Positions 16,575 to 23,987 of a DNA stretch of 51,198 bases are shown in pieces; the stretch's first letter is position 1, and each line of letters begins with the position of its first letter. The translations under genes and the position numbers were made by a program. Location: the NCBI GenBank assembly GCA_004557735.1, contig SFFV01000016.1, positions 1 to 51,198 on the forward strand. The letters are read 5' to 3'. Under the pieces are notes generated by a model. It had not been told where the DNA came from. It made no database searches and worked only from the letters and a program-made list of their open reading frames with translations. The DNA comes from Clostridiales bacterium. GTDB lineage: Bacteria > Bacillota > Clostridia > Oscillospirales > Oscillospiraceae.

Positions 16575-17195
16575 ATGAACGGAAAATTCATCGTCATCGA
16601 GGGGCTGGACGGCTCGGGGAAAACCACACAGCTGAACGCGCTCGCGAGGAATCTGCGCGCTCTCGGCTATGCCGTGGCGGAGACCGCGGAGCCGACGGCG
16701 AGCACGACCGGCGGCCTTGCGCGGGACGCGCTCTCCGGCTTCACGCCGCGCACCGGCGCGGAGATCGCGGCGCTCTTCATGGCCGACCGCGTGGCGCACA
16801 ACGTCAATCCCGTTAACGGCATCGGCAAGCTCCTGTCGGAGGGGTGCGTTGTCCTCTGCGACCGGTATTACTATTCCTCGCTCGCCTATCAGGGTACGGT
16901 GACCGACCCGGAATGGGTTTTCCATATCAACATCGACTGCCCGGAGATCCGAAAGCCCGATCTCTGCGTATTTCTCGATCTGGATGACGAGGAATGCCTG
17001 CGCCGCATGGAGCGGGGGCGGTCTTACCGTGAGATCTACGAGAACGAAAACTCCCTGCTCGCCGTGCGCCGGCGGTATTATGAAATTTTCCGGCGGCTTG
17101 AGCACCGGGACAAAATCTGCATCGTAAACGCCGCCCGCACGCCCGAAGAGGTTGCCGCGGACGTGCTTTCCGCCGTAAAATCGGTACTGAACTGA
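16575..17195 (+). CDS. tmk: Thymidylate kinase-like protein
   Basis: A 206-aa P-loop nucleotide kinase, the usual length for dTMP kinase. The P-loop GLDGSGKTTQ lies at residues 10-19. DRYYYSSLAYQG (96-107) is the nucleotide-binding DR-Y segment, and RGRSYREIYENE (148-159) is the lid region. The family's usual FTREPGG motif near residue 35 is replaced by ETAEPTAST, which is also seen in divergent dTMP kinases, so the substrate is likely but not certain. The enzyme would convert dTMP to dTDP with ATP. The ATG at 16575 follows GGAGG by 7 nt. It is monocistronic with its own promoter and divergent from the FHA-FtsW operon. Confidence 0.82.
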   Translation: MNGKFIVIEGLDGSGKTTQLNALARNLRALGYAVAETAEPTASTTGGLARDALSGFTPRTGAEIAALFMADRVAHNVNPVNGIGKLLSEGCVVLCDRYYYSSLAYQGTVTDPEWVFHINIDCPEIRKPDLCVFLDLDDEECLRRMERGRSYREIYENENSLLAVRRRYYEIFRRLEHRDKICIVNAARTPEEVAADVLSAVKSVLN

Positions 17196-17203
17196 TTTTT
17201 GCA

Positions 17204-17233
17204 TTGACAAGGCCGCATGCCCTGTGATATGAT
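17204..17233 (+). promoter_or_regulatory. Promoter of tRNA-Ser
   Basis: TTGACA at 17204-17209 and TATGAT at 17228-17233 with an 18-nt spacer and an extended -10 TG. It lies directly upstream of the tRNA. Confidence 0.75.
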
Positions 17234-17246
17234 ATTCGAGCGGTTT

Positions 17247-17338
17247 GGAGAAGTACCCAAGTGGCCGAAGGGGCTCCCCTGCTAAGGGAGTAGTCGGTGA
17301 TGAGCCGAGCCCGGGTTCAAATCCCGGCTTCTCCGCCA
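17247..17338 (+). tRNA. tRNA-Ser (anticodon GCU)
   Basis: A class II tRNA with a long variable arm. The acceptor stem GGAGAAG (17247-17253) pairs with CTTCTCC (17328-17334). The discriminator is G17335 and CCA is encoded (17336-17338). The anticodon stem CTCCC/GGGAG encloses loop CTGCTAA, giving anticodon GCT at 17281-17283 (reads AGC/AGU). The T-arm GGGTTCAAATCCC is canonical. Confidence 0.97.
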
Positions 17339-17344
17339 AAAACG

Positions 17345-17376
17345 GACGCCTTTTGCGAAAGCAAAAGGCGTCTCTT
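17345..17376 (+). terminator. Terminator after tRNA-Ser
   Basis: A perfect 12-bp stem GACGCCTTTTGC / GCAAAAGGCGTC closed by a GAAA tetraloop, followed by a T-rich stretch. It begins 7 nt after the tRNA. Confidence 0.85.
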
Positions 17377-17404
17377 TCTATTTCCGGTTTTGGAGAAATT
17401 TTAC

Positions 17405-17433
17405 TTGCATAGATGATTCTGAACCTATATAAT
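17405..17433 (+). promoter_or_regulatory. Promoter of the broken RHS-type gene
   Basis: TTGCAT at 17405-17410, a 17-nt spacer and TATAAT at 17428-17433. The 90 bases between it and the ribosome site AAGGAGGAT (from 17512) show no other gene. Confidence 0.65.
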
Positions 17434-17524
17434 TTAACCAGACACGATGTTCGCAGACTTGATGAAATTATACAATTTTATCGATCCGTGACGTCGTGTC
17501 ATTTTATTTAAGGAGGATAATCCC

Positions 17525-18015
17525 ATGAGCCGAGGCAGGAAAGCTCTGTGTCTGTTACTCTCCTTTGTATTTCTCTTCCAGCTTGCGCCGGCAACGGCGC
17601 AACGACGTATGGATTTACTTACGGCGCGGCCGGTCTTTCGACGGCGGTAAAGATCGGGGAGACGTGGACGCTGGTATCCAATTCGTACAACACCGGCGCG
17701 TGGACGCTGGCGCAGCAGCTCTACGGCAACGGCCTCTGGTGGAAGTATGACTACGACGCCCAGACGGACGATCTGCTCCGGCGGTACACGAATCTCTCGG
17801 ACAGCACCGGCACGGGATATGCGTATACCTACGATTCCCGCGGGCAGATAAGCAAGATCGAGAAGAAGTCACTCACGCTGGAGAACGGCGAGATCACGGG
17901 CGAAACGCTCGTGACCGCGGAATATTACGGCTATGACGCCATGGATCGCCTGACGCGCATCGTTGTGACGGACGGGACGAACCTCATCTCGGACATAGCG
18001 TGGAGCTATGACTGA
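17525..18015 (+). pseudogene. Remnant of a secreted RHS/YD-repeat protein
   Basis: An excellent ribosome site (AAGGAGGAT) leads to an ATG at 17525 and a 25-residue signal peptide (MSRGRKALCLLLSFVFLFQL then APATA). That frame stops after 41 codons at 17650. The +1-shifted frame from about 17580 to 18015 encodes about 140 residues of RHS/YD-repeat sequence, such as YDYDAQTDDLLRRYTN, YAYTYDSRGQISKI and YYGYDAMDRLTRI. It then stops abruptly after AWSYD, although intact RHS proteins run for many hundreds to thousands of residues. The simplest reading is a large internal deletion that joined the secretion signal to a middle fragment out of frame, plus loss of the 3' end. The repeat part could in principle start at a GTG at 17548, but that would have no ribosome site of its own and no clean signal. 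Confidence 0.75.
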
Positions 18016-18059
18016 CTTGCGGCGGGTACGGATAACGGCTCTCAGGCTCCGCCGGCTAT

Positions 18060-18094
18060 AAAAAGGCGGGCAGTTCCCGTGAGGGACTGCCCGC
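18060..18094 (-). terminator. Terminator of the trpB2 transcript
   Basis: On the minus strand GCGGGCAGTCCC pairs with GGGAACTGCCCGC (one bulge) and is followed by CCTTTTTA. It starts 18 nt after the TrpB2 stop codon. Confidence 0.8.
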
Positions 18095-18112
18095 TGAAAC
18101 CTTTATATAGGA

Positions 18113-19495
18113 TCATTCCATGCCCGGCACCTTCGGGAGCGTGGCGATGCTCTGCGCAAGCTCTTCGTCGGTGGGGATGTAATCGGTCATCTTGCCGTCA
18201 TTGAACGCCTGATAGGCCGTCAAATCGAAGTAGCCCGTGCCGGTCAGACCGAAGAGGATCGTCTTTGCCTCGCCGGTCTCACGGCAGCGGACGGCCTCGT
18301 CGATCGCCGCGCGGATGGCGTGGCTGCTCTCCGGCGCAGGGAGGATGCCCTCAATGCGGGCGAACTGCTCCGCAGCCTCGAACACGCTCGTCTGCTCCAC
18401 GGCGCGCGCCTCCATATATCCGTCGTGGTAGAGTTGGCTCAGCACGCTGCTCATGCCGTGGAAGCGCAGACCGCCCGCGTGGTTGGGGGAGGGGATGAAG
18501 CCGCTGCCGAGCGTGTACATCTTCGCGAGCGGGCAGATCTTGCCGGTGTCACAGAAGTCGTAGGCGTAAACGCCGCGGGTGAAGCTGGGGCAGGAGGCGG
18601 GCTCGACGGCGATGAAGCGGTAGTCGGCTTCGCCGCGCAGCTTCTCGCCCATGAACGGCGCGATCAGTCCGCCGAGATTGCTGCCGCCGCCGGCGCAGCC
18701 GATGATAATGTCGGGCTTCACACCGTACTTATCGAGTGCGGCTTTGGTCTCAAGACCGATGACGCTCTGGTGCAGCAGCACCTGGTTGAGAACGCTTCCG
18801 AGCACATAGCGGTAACCGGGGTTCGTTGTTGCCACCTCGACGGCCTCGCTGATCGCGCAGCCGAGAGAGCCGGTCGTGCCGGGGTATTCGGCAAGGATGC
18901 GGCGGCCGACCTCCGTTTCCATCGAGGGGGACGGCGTCACGCTCGCGCCGTAGGTCCGCATGACCTCGCGGCGGAACGGCTTCTGCTCGTAGCTGACCTT
19001 CACCATGAACACCTTGCAGTCCAACCCCAGATACGCGCACGCCATCGAAAGCGCGGTGCCCCACTGCCCGGCGCCGGTCTCCGTCGTCACGCCCTTGAGC
19101 CCCTGCTTTTTCGCGTAATACGCCTGCGCGATGGCGCTGTTGAGCTTGTGACTGCCGGAGGTGTTGTTGCCCTCAAACTTGTAGTAGATCTTCGCGGGCG
19201 TGTTGAGCGCCTTTTCGAGACAGTAGGCGCGCACGAGCGGGGAGGGACGGTACATCTTGTAAAAGCCGCGGATCTCCTCCGGAATGGGGATGAACGGCGT
19301 GTCGTTGTCCAGCTCCTGCTGCACGAGCTCGTCGCAGAATACGCCGCCGAGCTCCGCGGCGGTCATGGGCTTGCCCGTGCCGGGATTGAGCAGGGGCACG
19401 GGCTTGTTTTTCATGTCCGCGCGGAGATTGTACCATGCCTGCGGCATATCGGCTTCGTCGAGATAGATCTTGTAGGGGATGTTTTTGTTTTCCAT
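18113..19495 (-). CDS. trpB: TrpB2-type tryptophan synthase beta chain
   Basis: A 460-aa PLP enzyme joining indole and L-serine to make tryptophan. The length, the N-terminal extension (RPSPLVRAYCLEKAL) and the sequence fit the TrpB2 group, not the about 400-aa TrpB1 that pairs with TrpA. The PLP lysine is K117 in NNTSGSHKLNSA, and the phosphate-binding loop is CAGGGSNLGG (about 267-276). Other landmarks are ETGAGQWGTALS and SGFIPSPNHAGGLRFHG. No trpA or other trp genes lie nearby, so the enzyme would act as a stand-alone indole-salvage synthase. A Trp-specific T-box leader controls it, and a terminator 18 nt after the stop makes it monocistronic. The start is the ATG at 19495, preceded by AAGGAGCAAAAC. 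Confidence 0.95.
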   Translation of the reverse strand: MENKNIPYKIYLDEADMPQAWYNLRADMKNKPVPLLNPGTGKPMTAAELGGVFCDELVQQELDNDTPFIPIPEEIRGFYKMYRPSPLVRAYCLEKALNTPAKIYYKFEGNNTSGSHKLNSAIAQAYYAKKQGLKGVTTETGAGQWGTALSMACAYLGLDCKVFMVKVSYEQKPFRREVMRTYGASVTPSPSMETEVGRRILAEYPGTTGSLGCAISEAVEVATTNPGYRYVLGSVLNQVLLHQSVIGLETKAALDKYGVKPDIIIGCAGGGSNLGGLIAPFMGEKLRGEADYRFIAVEPASCPSFTRGVYAYDFCDTGKICPLAKMYTLGSGFIPSPNHAGGLRFHGMSSVLSQLYHDGYMEARAVEQTSVFEAAEQFARIEGILPAPESSHAIRAAIDEAVRCRETGEAKTILFGLTGTGYFDLTAYQAFNDGKMTDYIPTDEELAQSIATLPKVPGME

Positions 19496-19544
19496 GATGT
19501 TTTGCTCCTTTTCCGTTGATTTTTGTTTCTGGAGCAGAGACAGG

Positions 19545-19835
19545 AAAAGAAAAAGCTCTTGTCTCTGCAAATGCAGGGACAAGAGCTTTGTTGTAAACTC
19601 CTGCGGTACCACCCGGCTTGACGCTGTCGCGCCCACTTGAACGCACATATCATGCGTCGGCCTTATGATAACGGACAGCCAACTCCGTCGCCCATACTCG
19701 GGATGCGCTCCCTTTCTGTTTGCCCTCGCAAGGCCATTCACCCGCGGAGACCTCTTACCGCATTCACACCGTCGGCGGCTCTCTGAAAGATGTCTCATTG
19801 GCAGGTTACTTATCTTGCTCTTCGGTTTGCTTGTT
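19545..19835 (-). promoter_or_regulatory. Tryptophan T-box riboswitch
   Basis: The roughly 390 bases upstream of trpB2 hold a T-box leader read on the minus strand. Stem I is present with its conserved AAGATAAGTAAC-type start. A specifier loop reads GTGAA-TGG-CC, with the tryptophan codon TGG at 19736-19734. The T-box core GGGTGGTACCGC lies at 19614-19603. A terminator, AAAGCTCTTGTC paired with GACAAGAGCTTTTT, spans about 19590-19545. Uncharged tRNA-Trp should stabilise the antiterminator and switch trpB2 on when tryptophan is scarce. Confidence 0.93.
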
Positions 19836-19841
19836 GGGCAC

Positions 19842-19870
19842 ACTTTAGCACCTGAAGGCGATAAAGTCAA
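19842..19870 (-). promoter_or_regulatory. Promoter of the T-box/trpB2 transcript
   Basis: On the minus strand TTGACT (19870-19865) and TAAAGT (19847-19842) are 17 nt apart, with TG in the extended -10 position. The predicted start is near 19835. Confidence 0.75.
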
Positions 19871-19888
19871 TATCTTTTTTTGATTATT

Positions 19889-21703
19889 TTAATCCAGCGT
19901 GATGCCGTCGATCTCCTCGGTCAGCGCGGCGATCTCGTCGATGATGCCGGAAATGTAGGCGATCGTGTGCTCGAGCGCGTCCGGAGTGGAGAGATCGATG
20001 CCGGCGATCCCGGCGAGACCGAGCGGGTCGCGCGTGCTGCCCGCTTCGAGCATCGCACGCCAGCGCGCCACGGCGCTCTCGCCCTCGGCGGCGATGTTGA
20101 GCGCCGCCTGCGTTGCGAGTGTGAGACCGGCGCTGTAGGTGTAGGAATATAGCCCCATGTAGTAATGCGGCTGGCGCATCCATGTGAGCTCGCAGCCCTT
20201 GGTCAGCTCCACGGCGTCGCCCCAGAACGTTTCAAGATTCTTCCGGAAGATGCCGGAGAGCGTTTCGGCGTTCACCGCGCCGCCCCGCTCAATGATGTTC
20301 ATCGCCTCGCGCTGGTACCATGCCTCGCGCAGGTGCGTAACAAAGTTGTGGTAGTAGGTATGCCCGATGAGTGAGGAGAGCACCCAGCGGCGGAAGCGCC
20401 TGTCGGTGTTTCTGCGCAGCAGATCCTGCGCGAGAAGCAGCTCGTTCATCGTCGAGGGCGCCTCGATGAGATAGCCGGAAACGTTCGTATCGAAGAGCGA
20501 CTGCGCGCCGTTGCACAGCCGGAAGTGTCCGGCGTGGCCGAGCTCGTGCGCGATCGTGAACACGTCCGCCATACGGTTGTTCCAGCTGAGCAGAATGTAG
20601 GAATTGCAGCCATAGGGCGAGGAGCAGAAGCCGCCGGTCTCTTTGCCGACGTTGCGGGCAAAATCGATCCAGCGCCTGTCATAGGCCTCGTCTACCATAT
20701 CGGCGTAGTCCTGCCCGAGGACGGAGAGCGCGCTGCGGACGTACACGCGCGATTCCTCGATCGTGACGCGCGGGTCAAACTCCGCGTCGAGCGCGAGCTT
20801 GAGATCGGCGAAGGTCATGCGGTCGAGCCCGTGCATCTTCCCGACGAGACGGGCGTATTTACGCATCGCGGGCGCGAGCTTTTCGGTAATGAGGTCGATC
20901 TGCCGGTCGTACATCTCGCGCGTGACATGGTCGGTAAAGAGGTCGGCTTCAAACATGTCGGCAAAGCCGCGCTGTTTGGCCATTATACGCTGCTGCGTGA
21001 GATAGGTGTTGTACGTGGCGGCGGTCGTGTTCTCGTACTCACGGAGCTTATCGCAGAACGCGCGAAACGCCGCGCGGCGCACGTCCGTGTCGGCCTCATA
21101 CTCATACTCGTCCTCGAAGAGCGAGTAACCGAGCGGGTATTCCCTGCCGTTTACGGTGAAGGAGCCGAACTTCATGTCGGCGAGCTTGGTCATGTGGTAA
21201 ATGTCATAGGGCGCGCCGAACACCGGGCGGAGCGCGGCGAGCACTTTTTCCGTCTCGGCGCTCAGACGGTGCGGCTTCCCGCGGAGAATCTCTGCAAGAT
21301 AGTGCTTCGCGCGCTCGGTTTTGCCCATGGCGGCGCGGATGAGATCTTCCGGCGCATCGGCGATCTCGCTTTCGATGAACGAGAGACGGCTCTCGATCTC
21401 GGCGGCGAGCGCGGACATCTTCGCGTCCTTCTCCTGCGCCCCGGTGTCGGTGTAGTCCACCGAAACGGCGAGGCTCGTGTAGCTCGTCGTCTGATAGAGC
21501 ATGATCTCCAGCTCCTCATAGAGCGCGAGACACTCGGCGATGCTCTCCGGCGTGGCGAGCGCGTTTTTATACGTCTTTTCAAGCGTGTCGGCGAGCGTTT
21601 TCACTTTTTCGACCGCCGCTTCAAAATCGGCCTCCGTCGCAAAGATCAGCGAGAGATCCCATGTCTCGCGGATCGGCACGTCTTTTCTGGCGTTGAGCTT
21701 CAA
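19889..21703 (-). CDS. pepF: Oligoendopeptidase F (M3 metallopeptidase)
   Basis: A cytoplasmic zinc peptidase of the M3/PepF family that trims oligopeptides (604 aa from the chosen start; the family is about 600). The zinc motif is HELGH (about 386-390) in TIAHELGHAGHF, followed by the third-ligand region YLIEAPSTMNELLL. ETGGFCSS, SWNNRMADVFT and ALFIGHTYYHN-like SSLIGHTYYHNF stretches also fit. The start was placed at a TTG (21703) because AAGGAGGA ends 8 nt before it. An ATG 24 nt further upstream (21727) has no ribosome site, and the Shine-Dalgarno would lie inside its reading frame. It has its own promoter, located at the 3' end of the cdaR-like gene. Confidence 0.95.
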   Translation of the reverse strand: MKLNARKDVPIRETWDLSLIFATEADFEAAVEKVKTLADTLEKTYKNALATPESIAECLALYEELEIMLYQTTSYTSLAVSVDYTDTGAQEKDAKMSALAAEIESRLSFIESEIADAPEDLIRAAMGKTERAKHYLAEILRGKPHRLSAETEKVLAALRPVFGAPYDIYHMTKLADMKFGSFTVNGREYPLGYSLFEDEYEYEADTDVRRAAFRAFCDKLREYENTTAATYNTYLTQQRIMAKQRGFADMFEADLFTDHVTREMYDRQIDLITEKLAPAMRKYARLVGKMHGLDRMTFADLKLALDAEFDPRVTIEESRVYVRSALSVLGQDYADMVDEAYDRRWIDFARNVGKETGGFCSSPYGCNSYILLSWNNRMADVFTIAHELGHAGHFRLCNGAQSLFDTNVSGYLIEAPSTMNELLLAQDLLRRNTDRRFRRWVLSSLIGHTYYHNFVTHLREAWYQREAMNIIERGGAVNAETLSGIFRKNLETFWGDAVELTKGCELTWMRQPHYYMGLYSYTYSAGLTLATQAALNIAAEGESAVARWRAMLEAGSTRDPLGLAGIAGIDLSTPDALEHTIAYISGIIDEIAALTEEIDGITLD

Positions 21704-21742
21704 GTGTATGTCCTCCTTGCGGGTCATTTTTTGATCAGATCC

Positions 21743-21771
21743 ACTCTATGCCCTGCGGCAGGTTTTGTCAA
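21743..21771 (-). promoter_or_regulatory. Promoter of pepF
   Basis: On the minus strand TTGACA (21771-21766) and TAGAGT (21748-21743) with a 17-nt spacer. The -35 box overlaps the last codons of the CdaR-type gene. The predicted start is near 21736. Confidence 0.65.
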
Positions 21772-22904
21772 CGATCATTTCCGTCATCGAGCGAGGCGAG
21801 ATAGAGGAGAAAGGCGTCGCGCGGCTTTCGGAAATCATACCCGGTTTTATCGCGAAGGCGGTCGAGACGGTACTGCACGGTGTTCCGGTGGAGATAGAGC
21901 GCCTCCGCGCAGCGGCGCAGATCGCCGTCCTGCGCAAAATATATGCGCAGAAGCGCTTTGAAATCGCGAACCTCCTCCGGTGTGCACGCGGCGAACGTCG
22001 TCTCCTTCAGATCGCGCAGCAGAGCGCGGGGGAGGCTCTCGGCGAGATATTCAAGCGATACCTGATCGTAGAAGAATATCCGCCCGCCTGTACCGGACGC
22101 GCACGCCGCGCGTGCCGCCGCGCATGCTTCGCGAAAGCTGCGCCGCGCGGAGAGAATGCTCTCAGCCGTGCCGCCGATGCCGCCGGCCATCGCCGCGCCG
22201 CAGCGGCTCTCCGCCTCGGCGCAGAGCGTGCGCGCAAACGTATACAGCTCCTCGCGCCCGGCGCCGCAGAGCAGCAGCACGACCTCCCCGCGGAGAATGG
22301 CACAATGGCCGCCCTGTCCGGGGAGACGCATCCGGCGGATGTGTGCGAGCAGCTTCTGCCCGCGGAGACCGGCGAGCGCTTCCGCTCCGGTCTCGGCAGC
22401 GGGGCGCAGAAGCACGGCGGCGCAGGGACTGTCCATGGGAAAGCCGAGCAGCCGCCCCCGCTCGGAGAGCTCCGCGGCGGGAACGCTGTCCTCGAGAAAG
22501 AGCGCTTCGAGAAAGGCGTCGCGCGCGCCGTCCATCTGTGCAAGGCGCCGCCGCTGCTGGAGACTTTCCAGCATGATCTCCATCAGCCGCTGGATCACCG
22601 CGCCGAATACCGAAATATCCGCCGGATCGCCCGTAACACCGATTATGCCCTCCACGCGCCCGTCGAGCACAACCGGGAGATTGATGCCGCGCTGCACGCC
22701 GTGCGCAGGATCGTCCTCCCATACCGTGAGCGAGTCGAGACGGTTTTCTATGAGCCGCCGCGCCCCTTCGTGTACGGTGCCGATGCGCGCCTTGTTTGTG
22801 CTCGCGAGGATCACGCCGTTATTCTCTATGATGTTGACGTCGTGGCCGATCGTCCGCTTCATTTCCGTTACGATGCTCATGGCGTCCTGTGGGGAAAGAT
22901 CCAT
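21768..22904 (-). CDS. CdaR-type sugar diacid/glycerate regulator
   Basis: A 378-aa regulator of the CdaR family. Residues about 5-130 form the sugar-diacid recognition domain, with LSPQDAMSIVTEMKRTIGHDVNIIENNGVILAS split across its start, RIGTVHEGA and NLPVVLDGRVEGIIGVTG. The middle (about 140-300) is a GGDEF-like/CdaR core. The C-terminal PucR-type helix-turn-helix contains CAEALYLHRNTVQYRLDRLRDKTG (about 334-357). Characterised CdaR activates glucarate, galactarate and glycerate genes. Here the gene is divergent from a D-2-hydroxyacid dehydrogenase and a glycerate 2-kinase, so it very probably controls glycerate use. The ATG at 22904 is preceded by AAGGGTGG. Confidence 0.9.
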   Translation of the reverse strand: MDLSPQDAMSIVTEMKRTIGHDVNIIENNGVILASTNKARIGTVHEGARRLIENRLDSLTVWEDDPAHGVQRGINLPVVLDGRVEGIIGVTGDPADISVFGAVIQRLMEIMLESLQQRRRLAQMDGARDAFLEALFLEDSVPAAELSERGRLLGFPMDSPCAAVLLRPAAETGAEALAGLRGQKLLAHIRRMRLPGQGGHCAILRGEVVLLLCGAGREELYTFARTLCAEAESRCGAAMAGGIGGTAESILSARRSFREACAAARAACASGTGGRIFFYDQVSLEYLAESLPRALLRDLKETTFAACTPEEVRDFKALLRIYFAQDGDLRRCAEALYLHRNTVQYRLDRLRDKTGYDFRKPRDAFLLYLASLDDGNDR

Positions 22905-22938
22905 GGTGCGAAACCACCCTTTTATAAAAATTAAAAAA

Positions 22939-22967
22939 ATTATAGAATAAATTTATAACATTTACAA
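22939..22967 (-). promoter_or_regulatory. Promoter of the cdaR-like gene in an AT-rich divergent region
   Basis: On the minus strand TTGTAA (22967-22962) and TATAAT (22944-22939) are 17 nt apart. Facing the other way, TATACT at 22980-22985 is a good -10 for the dehydrogenase operon, but no -35 box stands at the right distance, as expected for an activator-dependent promoter. The 117-nt gap is strikingly AT-rich for this genome. Confidence 0.65.
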
Positions 22968-23021
22968 TATAAACGGCGCTATACTCGTGTCATAAAAAGC
23001 GTTTCATGAGGTTTGAATACC

Positions 23022-23987
23022 ATGAAAATCGTTATTCTGGACGGATACACGGAAAACCCCGGCGATCTGAGCTGGGAGGAGCTGGAAAAGCTGGGCGAGC
23101 TTACGGTCTACGACCGCACGCCTTATGACGACGCCGAGATTATCCGGCGCATCGGCGATGCGGAGATCGTCCTCACAAACAAGACGCCCATCGGCCGCGC
23201 CGTGCTCGACGCCTGCCCGAATCTGCGCTTCATCGCAGTGCTCGCCACGGGCTTCAACGTCATCGACATCGATTACGCCCGCGAAAAGGGCATCCCGGTC
23301 TCCAATGTGCCGAACTACGGCGGCTATTCCGTCAGCCAGTTCTCCATCGCGCTCATGCTTGAGTGCTGCCTGCACATCGGTCACCACGACCGCACCGTGC
23401 ACGAGGGCAAGTGGGAAAACAACCCCGACTGGTGCTACTGGGACTACCCGCTCATCGAGCTGGCCGGCATGACCTACGGCCTTCTCGGCTGCGGCCGCAT
23501 CGGCATTCACACTGCGGAGGCGGCGAAGGGCCTCGGCATGCATGTGATCGCCTTCGACAAGTACCCCTCGCAGGCGGCGAAGGATATCGGCGTGGAGTTT
23601 GTCGAGCTCGACGAGCTGTTCGCCCGTTCCGACGTTCTCGGCCTTCAGATGCCGCTCATGGATTTCAACATCGGCATCATCAACAGGGAAAACATCGCCA
23701 AGATGAAGGACGGCGTCATCATCATCAACAACAGCCGCGGCCAGATGGTCGTCGAACAGGATCTCGCCGATGCGCTCAACTCCGGCAAGGTCGCCTTCGC
23801 CGGTCTGGACGTTGTATCCACCGAACCGATCCGCGGTGACAATCCGCTGCTCAAGGCCAAAAACTGCATCATTACGCCGCACATGTCCTGGGGCTCGCAG
23901 GGCAGCCGCCGGCGTATCATGGAATGTACCGTGGAAAACGTGCGCGCCTATCAGAGCGGCGAGCCGAAGAATGTGGTCAACAAATGA
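23022..23987 (+). CDS. D-2-hydroxyacid dehydrogenase (probable glycerate/hydroxypyruvate dehydrogenase)
   Basis: A 321-aa NAD-dependent enzyme of the D-isomer 2-hydroxyacid dehydrogenase family. The Rossmann motif GCGRIG lies at 156-161, with Asp179 at the end of the second strand (FDK), which favours NAD over NADP. The catalytic triad is R239 (NNSRG), E268 (STEP) and H287 (TPHMSWGS). Substrate-side LATGFNVIDID also fits glycerate dehydrogenases. The enzyme would interconvert D-glycerate and hydroxypyruvate. The start is the ATG at 23022, 10 nt after GAGG; an in-frame TTG at 23013 is too close to that site. Its stop overlaps the start of the glycerate kinase by 4 nt (ATGA). Confidence 0.93.
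   Translation: MKIVILDGYTENPGDLSWEELEKLGELTVYDRTPYDDAEIIRRIGDAEIVLTNKTPIGRAVLDACPNLRFIAVLATGFNVIDIDYAREKGIPVSNVPNYGGYSVSQFSIALMLECCLHIGHHDRTVHEGKWENNPDWCYWDYPLIELAGMTYGLLGCGRIGIHTAEAAKGLGMHVIAFDKYPSQAAKDIGVEFVELDELFARSDVLGLQMPLMDFNIGIINRENIAKMKDGVIIINNSRGQMVVEQDLADALNSGKVAFAGLDVVSTEPIRGDNPLLKAKNCIITPHMSWGSQGSRRRIMECTVENVRAYQSGEPKNVVNK

Noticed and set aside
16458..17339. N-terminal extension of the FHA-FtsW frame
   Set aside because: It runs antisense through tmk and the tRNA-Ser gene; a ribosome site and ATG at 16457 give a normal protein.
17247..18112. Integrated element at tRNA-Ser
   Set aside because: I saw no integrase gene and no repeat of the tRNA 3' end downstream; the RHS remnant alone does not show integration.
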